Shown: piece by piece, positions 12,253-24,223 of the stretch
How the letters are laid out: every line of letters begins with the position of its first letter
Position numbering within the stretch: position 1 is the first letter of the stretch
DNA from: Rhynchonema sp. JSB1_4
Taxonomy: Eukaryota > Nematoda > Chromadorea > Monhysterida > Xyalidae
Direction: 5' to 3'
NCBI GenBank assembly: GCA_030248065.1
Contig: JASAMV010005036.1
Coordinates: forward strand, 1 to 64,000
Length of the DNA: 64,000 bases
Notes under the pieces: model-generated
What the model was told of the DNA's origin: nothing
Databases searched by the model: none
Seen by the model: only the letters and a program-made list of their open reading frames with translations
Position numbers and translations under genes: made by a program

Positions 12253-13346
12253 TCGTCGGTATCAGTAAAATTAAGACCAACCCCCACCAAAAGACCAACC
12301 CCCTTTTTGTGTGCAGCGTGTAGCTGGCAAACTATTCTAAACATTCACCAAAAATTTTGTCTCAAAACGCTATGTACATTGAGTTACAGCCTGTTGAAAA
12401 CACCTGCTAGCTCCGGTTGGGGGTTGGTCTAGTTTCTTATTTTTGAAAAAGAAAACCAAGTTGCTTGGCGGAGCAATTTTCGCGGACAAAAAAGACCAAG
12501 CCCCAAAGCACGCGACTCCAACACACACACACACACAAAAGATTGCTTCAGCACATGAGTTGTTGCATAATACCCCAGCTGTGTGTGTGTTGTATTAGGG
12601 ACTTTACGCTCTCTCGGTGAGTGCGTCGCTGCTGGCCCGATCATTACGTTTATAACGTATCGTAAGGCGGCTTGGCTGTCGGCGTCTTTAGCACAGTGGC
12701 AAGCATATCTGACTGTGGTTGTGAGAGCCACGAGTTCGAAGCTTCTCACAGACAAGCTTTTTGATATTTTTGTTTATGTTTTCAATGTGTAAATATCAAT
12801 GATTTCAACAAACAGAAATAATCTTTTCACACCCGACGTTTGCTTCAAAATACAATCAGAAAAACCCGGCCCAAAAAATCGGGCCGGAAAGGACCGGGCT
12901 GACTTTTTCTGAATCCGGCCATGCCGGACCGAGGTAACCCGGCCCGATTCCCACCTCTGTAACAAGCGTTTTGAATGATAATGCTTCTTTTAAGACATTT
13001 TAATGAACCCCGTATTAAATCATTTTCAAGCAGGTGAAAAATAAATGGCAGAGAAAATGGGGGTTGGGCTATTTTTCGGTTTTCAACTGCTCCGCCAAGG
13101 GGCTTGGTCTATATTTATTTTTTTGTGAACTAAAACCAACCGACAAATAGCTTTGTTTTTACTTGGATATGATGTTTCAAAGTCTACTTTTGTTTCTATG
13201 ATGATCAGCATGCTCCCTTACGTAGACATGCCAAACATCAGCCTACCGAACCAAACCGTGTTGGAAATGCAGTCAGGCCAACTTCAAACGCTTTTTTCTC
13301 GAAAAAGTGGTTTTGGGGGTTGGTCTTATTTTTACTGATACCGACG
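12253..13346. mobile_element. Long inverted-repeat element U
   Basis: The ends carry CGTCGGTATCAGTAAAA followed by TAAGACCAACCCCC; the left end is at 12253 and its inverse ends near 13346. The phrase gggggttggtct recurs inside (12418, 13316). The interior contains a tRNA-like stretch. No protein-coding gene is recognised. Confidence 0.6.
12680..12755 (+). other. tRNA-like sequence with pol III A and B boxes
   Basis: An A-box match (TAGCACAGTGG) and a B-box match (GTTCGAAGC) lie about 45 bases apart, followed by a run of T. The T-arm and anticodon arm pair poorly, so this is more likely a decayed tRNA or a tRNA-derived SINE head than a working tRNA. Confidence 0.3.
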
Positions 13347-13510
13347 ATTTAGTGATATTGTCGGGAACCGGCATTTTTAGTCACAATGGGTTCTATTTAT
13401 TGCATAAAATCGAAATCAGCGGTGAAAGGCACATTATGTTGCACAATGTTGGTGGAAAGTGGGACAGTGGTGAAAAAACGGGATCCAAAATTTTTTCAGT
13501 TGTCCAGAAC

Positions 13511-14434
13511 CAGGGTTGGAAAAAAAATTTTTTTTTAAACAAGTTTTTTTTAAAAAAAAATTTTTTTTTTAAATTTTTTTTTAAAAGTCTGAGATTCGGG
13601 GAAATTTTACCAAATTTGCCTAAAAAACGCGCAAAATCGCGAAAAAATGCAACTTTAATTGACAAGTCACTTTTGTGACTTGGTTTGCATCACTTATCAA
13701 GGGTGTTTACGTCATGTCGGTACGATCCAACAGTCTGTGCTTGATATGGACCTATGATTGCTGCTCTGTGGTATCGGACACAACAGTTTGTGGCCGAATA
13801 AGCAAGATTCACTCATAAACCACACAGAATTGAGAATATAAGCTGCAGAAATACTTGTCGGGCAGCTGAATCAGTCGTATACGACCGACCTGGGGGCACT
13901 TTCTATTCCGTACAATTGTAAAAACTTACAATTTGTAAGTTTTTGGTTTTATCATATCTTTCGATTTCGTTGTTTGTGTTCGTTCGACCAGCGTAAAAGT
14001 TGCTCCCATGTGCATTGTGAACAACTTTTACGCTGGTCGAAAACACAGAAACCACGATATCGAAAGATATGACTAATCCAACAATCAACCGTACAATTTG
14101 TAACTCGTTACAATTGAAATAGAAAGTGCCCCCTGATGGGGTATGACATCGAAGTACCATGTAGGCACATGCATACTGTGTCTCATGTATCAAGGGAAGG
14201 TATAATAACATCATTTGGGGTATCTTAGGTACCAAATACATGCCCCAAAGGTGATTTTGTGAAGAAAATTTTTCGACCCTTGAGAAAAAATGACAAAAAA
14301 TAACCCCCAAAAAGGCCATTTTTGGACGTTTTAGAACATTTTGTTCCCCCGAAAATTTAAAAAAAAAATTTTTTTTTAAAAAATTTTTTTTCAAAAACCT
14401 TTTTTTAAAAAAAAAAATTTTTTGCCCAACCCTG
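13511..14434. mobile_element. Non-autonomous hAT-like element L
   Basis: 924 bp from CAGGGTTGG to CCAACCCTG, flanked by a perfect 8-bp duplication TCCAGAAC (13503-13510 and 14435-14442). Eight-base duplications and CAGGG-type ends are hAT hallmarks. Both ends carry long A/T runs. A second element sits inside at 13893-14132. No transposase. Confidence 0.9.
13893..14132. mobile_element. Small MITE G nested in hAT-like element L
   Basis: The ends are GGGGCACTTTCTATT and its inverse. A 3-bp duplication CTG lies at 13890-13892 and 14133-14135. The arms include the pair CGACCAGCGTAAAAGTTG and its inverse around 13986-14040. Confidence 0.75.
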
Positions 14435-14588
14435 TCCAGAACTGCGGGTGCGCAAATTTTATTCGAGATATGTACGATTAAGATGAATGAGAAGTGACCA
14501 TCAAAATATGGCACCTACCCATATTAGACCATTATGTACAAATAAAAAGTAGAGCAGATCAACAAATACAAATCGTCGATAAATCAGT

Positions 14589-17500
14589 CTAATGTCCACA
14601 ATCAGGCCAGCAGGGTCCGATTTCTTCAGTCAGAAACTGTGGCATATATTTCGCTTGCGCCGGGAATGATTTGGCATATTGCAGCTCGCTACGAGCAAGT
14701 TGGGCCTGAAAGAAAAATATTAGAAATGATGATTAAAAGGGTGCTTTCTTCATGAAATTTAGAGACGACCTGTATCTGCGAACAATTGACACGGAATTGC
14801 TCCCTCCACGGCCATTGGCTCACACCCGGCACACACTCGGTCTTGTACATTAGACGCTGTAATGTGGGGTACGGTTGGGTTACGGTAAATGTACTGTACA
14901 TAATCGGGCACAGGTGAGATCGGTAAAGTAGCGCAGTCAAAACTATTAGGGGACGATTGTATGTGTCCTCCTCCGCTGCATTTGTTTGCTAAGTCCTGAC
15001 TTCTACATTTTCAAGGTATGTAACTTGGCACCAAACACCCGCTCTTGAAGATTACCGTAATGTTTTCAATCTCACCAGAGATATAATTAAAATACAGTAC
15101 CCCAATAAGACTACCGTAACCCACTTCAAACGGCGTCGGCCATTCATGAGTGAGTGCACTGGTGTTCAGCAGCGGGATTTCGTTCGTTTTCCAGCTGTGA
15201 AACATGAACATACGGTGACACCACATGCCATACGTTAACTGCCAGTCTTGAACCTGTCTAGGTGGAAGCACTTATTTATTTCCTTTTTTTAAACATTGTT
15301 ACTTTTCAACAGGGAAAAATCAAGATAAGTGGTATAGTAAATTTCCAAATTCGCTGCCGCACAGTAAAGTACGCCCCATAGTTAATGTCCGGTTCTAACC
15401 CCGAAAATCAACTTCTGAAACATTTGGACAGCCAACACACACGCAGCTTGCCAGCTAGCCAGGCAGCTGCGCGCAATGGGTGATATTTTCGAAACGGTGT
15501 AAACGTGAGTTGGGTGTAAAGGTCGGTGTAAGCTCAATCGAAAGCTCGGTCGGTGTCAGCTCGGTGTAAACATGAAATATTGCCTGCTGTTAACGTGGAA
15601 TGTTTCATGTTTACACCGAGCTAACACCGACCGAGCTTACACCGACCTTTACACACAACTGAGCTTTACACCGTTTCGAAAAGGCCACTCACAGTGTGAT
15701 AGACCTCGGCGTAAACTTGAAACATTCCACGTTAATAACAGGCAATGTTTCACGTTTACGCCGACCGAGCTTTCGACCTAACTTTACACCGACCTTTACG
15801 CCCAACTGACCTTTACACCGTTTCGAAAATTCCACCCAATGTTTCAGAACCGCGCATGGTTAGCGTGCGGGTCTATAACTTGACATTAACTATGGGACGT
15901 ATTTTACTGTGCGGCAGTGATTTTGGAAATTTACTATAGATAAACTTGATACTCACTTACCCATCCGTGAGCCCTTCTCATGATCAGCACTTGCGGCACG
16001 CGTCTGCGTCTCGCACCCAGCGCATAGCGCACGCATGTTACGTACCTGATAAAATAAAAAAAATTGTTTAAAATTCCACCTGCGGTGACCCAAAAAAGTT
16101 TTGAACTGACTCCATATAAGAATCATAGTCGGTGGCATTCAGCCACAAGTTCATGCACATTTCGTGCTCAACCAGCGCCTGCGGTTCGAGTGTCTTGAGC
16201 AGATGCATGTGAATAGCACCGTTGTCGTGGCCACTGCAATGCAAAACGATCATGCGTTCAAAAATTTTCAAAATTCTTTGTCTGGTGTCGCTTTCTTCAT
16301 GCTCAATGTGCTGTTAATGACTGGTGCACAGGCCTGCTGTGTTTCAATGTAGTCGATTTCTGTGTCCTCCTTTGCGTTTTGAAATTTGACTATTTGATCG
16401 TGAAAAATGTACAAATGGCAACAAACGAAGAATGAAACATAATTGGTCACAAGGGTCCAGACCAAACAATGCTGAATTCAATGTCCGTGGCTTCACCAAT
16501 TGACACCAAATGTGATTTTGAAGACCTGAAGTTTTTCGGCACGTCAAACTCATAGTCGGCCCAGGTCCTGAGGAACGTTCGAGCGAAACCGGTATTTTTC
16601 GCCAGGTAATTACCGGCCGCAATCTCCCAGTTGAAAAATCGTTCGTAGAAGATCAGGTCGACGGAAGGGTCGAGGTACTCTTCGAGGCATCGATTGACGT
16701 TCACCTAGATTATCGGGAATAATACTGAATATGCACGCATTGTATTTCAAAATCTGCCCGTCCTTCTAACTGCTTCCAAGTTTAATCGTGCGCTTCGAGA
16801 TTAGAAATGTAAATGGTACGTAGCCATGTTTCATATTATGTAATTTTGGGCACACCTCACGGCGCGTGTAGGCATACCCAACCGGGAACTGGGCATTGGG
16901 AACTATGTAATTATTTCCGTGTCCTAGAATCCATTTCCCAGTTCCCGATATAACTACACGTATGTGTACCGAAGTGGGAACCGGAAACTTTTCCAAACAT
17001 TTTTTGCACTCATATGATATGATGACAAAACACTTTCTGTGCCACTCAAGTCTCGTTCGCTGATTGGTCAGATTTCGCACGTAACCTGTTTTGGCTCGCA
17101 TTAGTGGTGGTGACAAAGCCATATTGGAAAATGAAAATAGAAAACTTGAACGTAGAAAAGAAGATTTAATTTCCATCATCTAGCATGACTAAACTATTCA
17201 TATGACAAAGAGTGCGCGCTTAGGTCTTTTGTGATCATGGGTTTCAGTGATCACTTCGTAAATCCTCCCTCACCAACCACCGCGGTGTCCGCGTCCATAA
17301 CAGCGAACCAGTCGATTTTGCCTCGCAATCGTTCCAGATGCACTGCGGCTGCACAGTGCTTACGATAGAATATCTGAACAAAATTTCACTTTGATCAAAT
17401 CAACGAATCAATCGATCAATGCAATAAATCAACGGCAAACATTTGAGTGCGGACAGTGTTTGGCCGTAAGCGGGTCGGAGGCCAGTTCGACAACAAGGAT

Positions 17501-18170
17501 TTCGTACCCGTGTATTTGTGCGTAACAGTTTATGGTCGTGTACGCGACTCTGGAATAATTTACAGCTGATCTATATTTCAACAACAACAATTTGTTAACA
17601 ATGCAACCCGATTTCGCTCTATGATGATTGGCCTAGTGTACCGCCCACCGGTATTTCCAATGTACATACATAGCTCATGACTGGAACTAATCAAACAATC
17701 GCTACCCCTGCAACTTTGGCTTCCGGTCCAAGACAGCGGAAGCTCACCATTGAACAAAGTGAAATCTCTTACCTGTACAAATGTTGCAACGAATCAGTAA
17801 AAATCGCTATGAAAATGACGACTTTGCCCAATATCGGCCGAAAGCAGTCGGATTCCGGCGAGGAGTTTCTATTAACAGCATAAAAGCTGTCGTAGTCGAT
17901 TTCCGTTTGATTGCTCGTAAATTTTGGCGCGTAAAATTGAAACTTGGCGTCCATGAATCTCATTGACGTGGAATTTATGATTGTTTCCAGCATTAAATAG
18001 CCGCAGAATGGGATTAGCAGGATCAGAAGAGCGAGCTTCCTCAGACGGCGAGTCCACGCGGTGGATATCAGGCGGTGGCGCATTTTGCGTGGGCTTGGGG
18101 AGCCGGGGCTGTAAGGATCAGTTGATTTCAATCCTTTTGAAGGTAAACATTGCGCGGAGTGAATACTCAT
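14589..18170 (-). CDS. DUF273-family glycosyltransferase-like type II membrane protein
   Basis: A complete gene in nine exons: 17773-18170, 17441-17549, 17278-17373, 16526-16704, 16111-16233, 15961-16045, 15101-15253, 14770-14856 and 14589-14705. They total 1347 nt, 448 aa, all phases joining. An N-terminal basic stretch and signal anchor ([16 protein letters not shown]) place the enzyme in the Golgi/ER lumen by inference. The family core is plain: [11 protein letters not shown], the DxD-type metal-binding motif in [12 protein letters not shown], then [46 protein letters not shown], and an ending in CWPDCGH. DUF273 proteins resemble galactosyl/mannosyl transferases of the GMA12/MNN10 type; the substrate is unknown. 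Introns are short except 16705-17277 and 15254-15960, the latter because MITE C1 with nested D1 occupies it. Nothing looks broken. Met at 18170 is chosen as first in frame; an internal Met about 29 residues on is possible. Confidence 0.92.
15335..15936. mobile_element. Palindromic MITE C1 (TA target), in a DUF273 intron
   Basis: The ends are TAGTAAATTTCCAAATTCGC and its inverse, with TA on both sides (15333-15334 and 15937-15938). It corresponds to C2 at 42479-42711, but is interrupted by MITE D1. It lies wholly in the intron between 15254 and 15960 of the DUF273 gene. Confidence 0.85.
15478..15837. mobile_element. Palindromic MITE D1 nested in C1
   Basis: The ends are GGGTGATATTTTCGAAACGG and its inverse. 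A 3-bp duplication AAT lies at 15475-15477 and 15838-15840. C2 at 42615-42625 is the matching uninterrupted site (single AAT). The arms are built of GGTCGGTGTAAGCTCGGT-like units. Confidence 0.9.
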
Positions 18171-21100
18171 GTTGTTGTGACATCATATTGCACGTTGTTG
18201 TCACCGCTGAAAGGGTTGGATTGCGCTAAACCGAGCGGGATCGATGGTCCCTAGGTGAGCGCTCTGTGTCGTACGATAATGATCACGAAAAGTCAGTTAC
18301 GCAAGCTATAGACGTGTCTCCTCTGCCATTTCAAACCTGTCGTGTTACAAATTTGTACGTCAGCGGGAGACAGCGCGAACCTGTCAGCTTTGCTGGCTGT
18401 GGTTGCATATTTATGTCTATCGCGTGAAGCACATCCAACAGTGTCAGCCATTTTTTACACCCAGCCATACCAGTTCAATATGGAGAAAAAATATTTGACC
18501 GTTCCCACGGCCGTTGTATCCACAAATTTGGTTTTTCGATCGCATAACATCTGACCATAGCAGACTGCGCTTTCATGTCTTATACTCCAATAGCAACCAA
18601 GAGCAAGTCAGTAGCCGGCCAGATTTTCGTGAAAAACGGTGCATCGAAAATCGAAGCACAGAACCAACAACTTGCAATCGCGCGGATGCTTTTGCACCTA
18701 CGTATGCACGTAACCATTTAAAAAAAACGAGTAGTTCTATTGTTATATATGATTTATGTATTTGTTCCCTCCAATCTTGTTGTTGCCGCATTGTTTGCGT
18801 GGGATTCCTAACGTAACAACCACTAAAGTTCAGAAACGTAAATCACAATGAATAGATTTTGAGATGCTCTCAAGAAAACGGTTCTCATAATGTGTATTAT
18901 CCTGACTGAATATTTTACTGCAAGACATCGGATCGGAACAATGCATACACAATGTAATTTCCCACACAAAAAAACGACTGAAGTTGTGCTGGTTGACGGA
19001 AAATAAATTGTTTGACGAAGCGTTTTGAATTTTAGACTGATAAGTTACTGTTGGAGATCTCATATGACGCCGTCTTTACCTTGGTATGTGAGGCAAAGCA
19101 CAACTCGTGGACAGGAAAAATATCATCATCTTTGGATTGGGTCCAGACAGTTTCAAAATGAGGGATTATTCAGATCGGATGGGAGAGCGTCGTAATTCTC
19201 CGCAGCGATGATTGTTCCGCTCCAAGAACAGAGCTACAGATTACAGGAAATAATTTCCGAATAGAGCCACCGGTGCTTTACGTATGAAAAAACAGTTTGG
19301 AATAGGAAATTAATCTGGGTGAAAAATTTTGCCAATTTTCGTCGCTGGCCGATTTTCTCACCGTGGCACTAACACTCGCACGTCGTGTTGTATTGGTCGC
19401 ACAGTGACTATGATAAGAATCCATTCAAAAATTTTCCTGAATGGTAAGGCACGTCTCGCTGCAGATTACAAGCGTTCTGTGCACCTGAATTCGAGGCCCT
19501 CGGTGTGCCACAAGAAATTAGCTCACAGCAGGACAAAATGATGCACTGTTGATATCAGTTTTCATTCGCGAAAGAGCGCTATTTAGGAGTATAAAGTCAA
19601 AATTGAAGCCGGAGTGGAATCCAGTGAATAAATAGAAGTATGTAGGCCGATCTTGCTGCAGCCCGTTTTTAGCTACTGTTTGCGTCAACACGCAACATTT
19701 GAGGTAAGAACGCTGGAAGTTGCCATGATCAGCACAACAGCGCAAAAAATGGTTGCAATGCAATGGTTGACTACGAGCCGCAAACCGCATTTATATAAAT
19801 GTAACCCTACAAATAATTGTTGTAAACTAAGACAGTAAATGCCAAGCTGTCTGTCTGTGTGAAAAACAAAACAATGAATACTTGAAAACAGCACCCGACG
19901 TTTAGTGGACCAGCTGTGAAAGAACGCTTGAAAAGAAAGGCAACGGGGAAGACATCAATGAATCGATGAGTCTATGAACGGAAACATTCAACATACAGTA
20001 ATGGCGCAGGGAAAATTGGGTCATCTCAAAATGAAATATTTTTTGACGTGTAGCGGGAACAGCTGAGATCTCATTTGTGTGGGGTGTGAAAAATTTCTAA
20101 AAATAGACGAGGTAGGGCCTATACTCATTCCTAATGGTATTTACCCAGCTGGCACATCTAATTTTCACGGCGCACGCTCGCCAGCAAAAACCACAAGTGC
20201 CAAGCACAAACAGTGCTGGTTGCGTTATGGAGTTAGTTACCTATACCGTGGATGACGTTTTTCTTATTTGTTGTTTTCAATTGAGCGATTCAGCAGCTGT
20301 ATAGCTGTGGTGAATAGCGACTGACCAGTTTCGTGACGTTGTTATGAACAAACAATGCAAAAAGTTACCGCATTTACTAACACCAGCTCAGGCTTACGAT
20401 GTTATGGGGCATGTGGGCGTATTATGTGTGTCCAGATCCGGCACTGCGTGCCTGATTACATATACATACGTAAAACGAACAGTATGGATAATTCAATTTC
20501 TTCAATTTGAATTCGTTCTCATTCGCAGTGCGCACTCAACAGTTTGAAATTAAAATATTCAAACCATATTCAGACTGGATGCACACAGATGCAATGATGT
20601 TCTATTGTCTAAAATGCTCGATTTCTTCGCAACTTGGAACTGTGATGTGTATTGCGAAGACACATGCCAAGCGCACTAAATGTGCAGCACGTGAAACAAT
20701 TAGCATGAACCGACAGCTATTGGCATTATAGTATGCAAAACAGCACTTCGTTTCCGAATGGAGCACATAATCCAAATTTTCACAAGCATTAGCTGTCATC
20801 ATCCTGCGTCACAGCTTGAAGGACCGTAAACCTGCACATATAATACCGAAGGTTGTAAAGACAACTATCAGTGCATATACATAGCAAACCCATGGACCGT
20901 ACTGTGGAAGATACATAGGCAAATAATGAAACATCGTGTGTTAGTTCATCGAAAATTTACGGCACACGGATTTCGGATAGTATAATTGTTTGCTGGGCGC
21001 TGTTTCTCCATGGGAGTAAAATAAGTGCACTGCAAATTTTCATTTAATTGTGTATTTTTTTTCGAACCCACGAATACTGTGTGTCGTGTAGAAACTGTGT

Positions 21101-22309
21101 TTCAATATAACTGTTGTGGTACCACACAACAGCAAAGATTTGTGATGATAAACGAAGCAAAGAAAGAGAAGTCCGAGCGCTGAGTACGCACATTACGCAC
21201 ACGCATTACAATACGATCTAATCTGCGGCGAACAAACAATCAACATATGATAAAGAAAAAAAACGTGAATATCAATAACCCTTATCTCTCTATCCGTTAA
21301 GCAAATAGAACGAGGTGTGAAGATAACCGGTCGGCGCCCGGTCCAGTTTTGTGGTCTGTAAATATTAAATTTCGTAATATACAGTAATATTAAATATAAT
21401 GAAATAACGGTGTAAAAGATAAAGGCGCTATGATTTAAGCCACACCAGATATTTATGGCTGTCTTGTCTTTATGAGTGAGGCAGGGACGTCAGAAAGTCA
21501 AAATTAGGTCTGAGGTTTTTTTTGGATTCCATAGGCTGTAGAAGAATCGCACCGTTTGACCGGCACCGGCACACTGTATAATCGGGTCGACAACGGACGC
21601 CGATGTGAACACGACGACAGCCAGCACCGCTCAACAGGGATATGAGAAGAGAATCAGGGTATCTCATGTCACCACCACCCACATGTGCTGACTGAGCTTG
21701 GCTAATTTAGCAGCATTTGTCACCCCTGCCGATTTTGAAATGAAGAAAACCTGTCTGGACGGGCATCGAACTCGATGGTATACTCTGACAACATTTTTGG
21801 GAGAAACTTTTCAAACGCGTTGCCTGATCCGTAAAGCACACGCAACAGGCGCAGCCAGCTGAGCGAGAACGGAACACGCGGCTTCGCTCACTACAGAGAA
21901 TATTCATCGTGAAATAGTAATTTAGAGAAATCTAACAATCTAGATTTGGTCTAAATGTACAGTCACGGTCGTCGACTCAATTAGTCAACTCTCGTCATCA
22001 AATGAAGCAGCCCTAAATGAGCGCAAGAAACTGTACATGTTAGTTGGCGAGAAGCGTTGGCGATCTGAGTTGACGACATTACTATAAGCCGTAGATTTGG
22101 GGGCGAAACTGTCGTTCACTATATGGAGCTTTGTCGAATAACGTGTTTCCCATTACACGGCCGTTAAAAAGTCCTCCCCCTGTTCGATTCAGTCTGCCCC
22201 GTCTTAACTGCACTCAGGTGTTCCGCAGGCGCACCAAATCAGGCCGAATAGCAGATGTCTTGGTCAAATTTGCACCCAAAAATTGTGCTAAATGTGCACC
22301 TATTTTCAG
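18171..22309. other. Long stretch without a recognised gene
   Basis: No exon could be recognised on either strand. 19385-19440 is a fragment of the element K end (TATTGGTCGCACAnTGACTA). An H-family element is listed separately at 21955-22093. Upstream exons of mlh-1 were looked for here and not found. Confidence 0.5.
21955..22093. mobile_element. H-family inverted-repeat element
   Basis: GGTCGTCGACTCAATT at the left and GAGTTGACGACATTACTATA at the right, with the family's inner CTAAATGAGCGC motif between. Related copies are at 40208, 49942 and 60344. Confidence 0.5.
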
Positions 22310-22845
22310 CTGCTTCTATTCAATTTCGGAAATCTGTCGTGCGTCGAGCTCGATCCGCCATTGCCCATCATCGATCTGTTACATATCGATCGTGAAACAT
22401 CAGCCAGTTCGGACGCACTGGTCGCACAACTGTCCAAACACGCCGAAATGTTGTGGGACTATTTCTCGCTGAAGATCGCCCACCGCATGAACAAACTCAA
22501 CAGCTGATGTTGCACGCTGTGCCTTTGGCTGACTATCCCATGCCAATCAATAAACTGCCCAGTTTGATGGCACAAATGTCACGTGTTGTTCAGTCCAATG
22601 CAATGACCGAGATGGAATGTCTGGATGGATTGTGTCGTTGTTTGGCCAATTTCTACGCGTTTGACCTGGATTTCGTGACATTTCTGAAGACCACCAATGC
22701 GCAACAGCCGGACATGGTCGATGAGCTGGTAGGTAGAGTGTTGATGCCTCCGTCACAGAATGCGAGCAGAGATGGTCAATCAATGGTGTTGGCCAAGCAG
22801 ATTGTGGACTTGCATGATTTGTACAAAGTGTTTGAGCGATGTTGA
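22310..22845 (+). pseudogene. mlh-1: mlh-1 (DNA mismatch repair MutL homologue) last exon, one frame break
   Basis: The encoded segment matches the C-terminal end of MLH1: FNFGNLSCVELDPPLP (human FANFGVLRLSEPAPL), AEMLWDYFSLKI, ADYPMPINKLPSLMAQ, and the invariant ending DLYKVFERC. That ending contributes to the MutLalpha endonuclease site, and the C-terminal region mediates dimerisation with the PMS partner. A TTTTCAG acceptor precedes 22310. The frame that is good through YFSLKIA meets a stop at 22505-22507, while the adjacent frame carries the remainder from about 22480 to the TGA at 22843. One missing base around 22475-22500, or a real mutation, explains this. A polyA signal AATAAA is at 22881. 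No other mlh-1 exon is visible upstream. Either the introns are very long, or this is an orphan terminal exon. The gene identity is firm; whether it is functional is open. Confidence 0.85.
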
Positions 22846-22880
22846 TCTTATGACGGTCGTTTCTGACTTGCGTGTGTTGA

Positions 22881-22886
22881 AATAAA
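22881..22886 (+). promoter_or_regulatory. Polyadenylation signal AATAAA downstream of mlh-1
   Basis: AATAAA lies 36 bases after the mlh-1 stop codon, as expected for a genuine 3' end. Confidence 0.6.
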
Positions 22887-23801
22887 GGTTTGTGCTGGCG
22901 GGTGTACGCAAGTTGGTGACGCAACGCAATGAATTTCTTGCGCTCCTCGTGCTGCTCAATTGTGCGTTGCCTTCACAACTTCCGCATGCGTCATTTGTGT
23001 TAGCCACAATGAACGTGACAAGTTCTTGATTCTTGTTTGCGAAAGTCTGTTTGCATGAAGCGCATAATGATCGATGTTGTTTATTCATAAAAAAAATACG
23101 GACATGGTTGGCAGGTACATATATCTATGATGACGTTGAAAACAATTGTCAAAAATTATCACGCGCTCGCAAATCACCGCGAAGGAAAAACAACGCTCCT
23201 TTTTTGTCCCAGAAGTTCCACCAGATATCAATATCTACATGTGGATACTACTGTGGGTTGTGCACCTTGAAAAGGCAAACAACCTCCATGACGGCTGTCC
23301 TGAGAATGATGTTTCACTCTGCCACAGATTGACGAACCGGAGGTTCGTGATGCATTCTGGGAGAAGCTAGTCCAGTTTCAAAATGGACTTCCCTTTTTCT
23401 CAGGCTTACGGTTAGGTTTGCCCTTATGCTTACCACTAGGCTTAGGCTAAACCATTGAGCAAGCCTTCCATCGTGAAATCGATTATTTACGTTTTCAAGT
23501 TTCAAAGCAACCTGACCAACTTTTCCCAAAATGCGTGAGTGTGATGGCCGAGTTCGTGCGGCCGAAGAAGCAGCTCAGATTCACATGCGTCAACGTCAAT
23601 GAACCGACAATGACAGGGTCGGATCATCCGTTTGACTAATTTTAGTGTAGTCAACGGAAGTTGTCGACAATCATCGTGTGTTGATGCAGCATTATCGAAA
23701 CGTGAGCAACCCGCCATACAACACATACCTGTTCCGCACTTATAGCGTTTCTGTTCACTGCATTAGAATAAATCAAGGTGCAGGGTTCTTTTGATCGTGA
23801 A
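22887..23801. other. Spacer with degenerate TTAGGC tract
   Basis: No gene seen. 23399-23452 holds degenerate telomere-like units (AGGCTTACGGTTAGG ... CTAGGCTTAGGC). Confidence 0.4.
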
Positions 23802-24223
23802 GGCAAACTACACCAACACGAGCCCGATTTCGAAGGTGGAATGTATTCAACGAACAGAAAGAGAAAATCATCATGCACCACTTTGTATTCTTCAACGTGT
23901 ATAGTAAATTTCTAATTTCGTTGCCTCATGTATTTTTACAGATAGACGCAGGGAAACTCCCGTTCGAAGTCGAAGCAGGCAACAAGCTCAACGCACAATC
24001 AACAAGCCACGCAGCTGAGGCACACAGCTGAAACATTCGGAACGCACACGAGCCAGCTGCGTGGCTTGTTGCCTGCTTCGACTTCGAACGGGAGTTTTCA
24101 TGCGTCTGTAAAAATGCATGAGGCAACGAAATTAGAAACTTACTATAACATTTCCCAAATCAGCAGCCACGTCAGAAAGTTTCACTATTCTGCGAAATCG
24201 AGTTCATGTTGGTGTAGTTTGCC
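23802..24223. mobile_element. Palindromic MITE A interrupted by MITE B1
   Basis: The ends are GGCAAACTACACCAACACG and its inverse. The two halves are 23802-23899 and 24148-24223. A second copy at 51003-51190 is uninterrupted and shows the joint as GTGTAACATTTCCC. Confidence 0.85.
23902..24145. mobile_element. Palindromic MITE B1 nested in A (TA duplication)
   Basis: The ends are TAGTAAATTTCTAATTTCG and its inverse, flanked by TA at 23900-23901 and 24146-24147. The empty site in the other A copy has a single TA. That makes it a Tc1/mariner-type target. Long arms (CGTTCGAAGTCGAAGCAGGC) surround a loop with TGAAACATTCGG. Confidence 0.92.

Noticed and set aside
12680..12755. Functional tRNA gene call
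   Set aside because: A and B boxes are present but the stems pair poorly; kept only as tRNA-like.
13307..14514. Open frames rich in Lys, Phe and Asn
   Set aside because: They lie in the A/T runs of hAT-like element L; no transposase motif.
20344..20547. Candidate upstream mlh-1 exon
   Set aside because: Translated and compared with the MLH1 region preceding the last exon; no match to the expected FYQ-ending segment.
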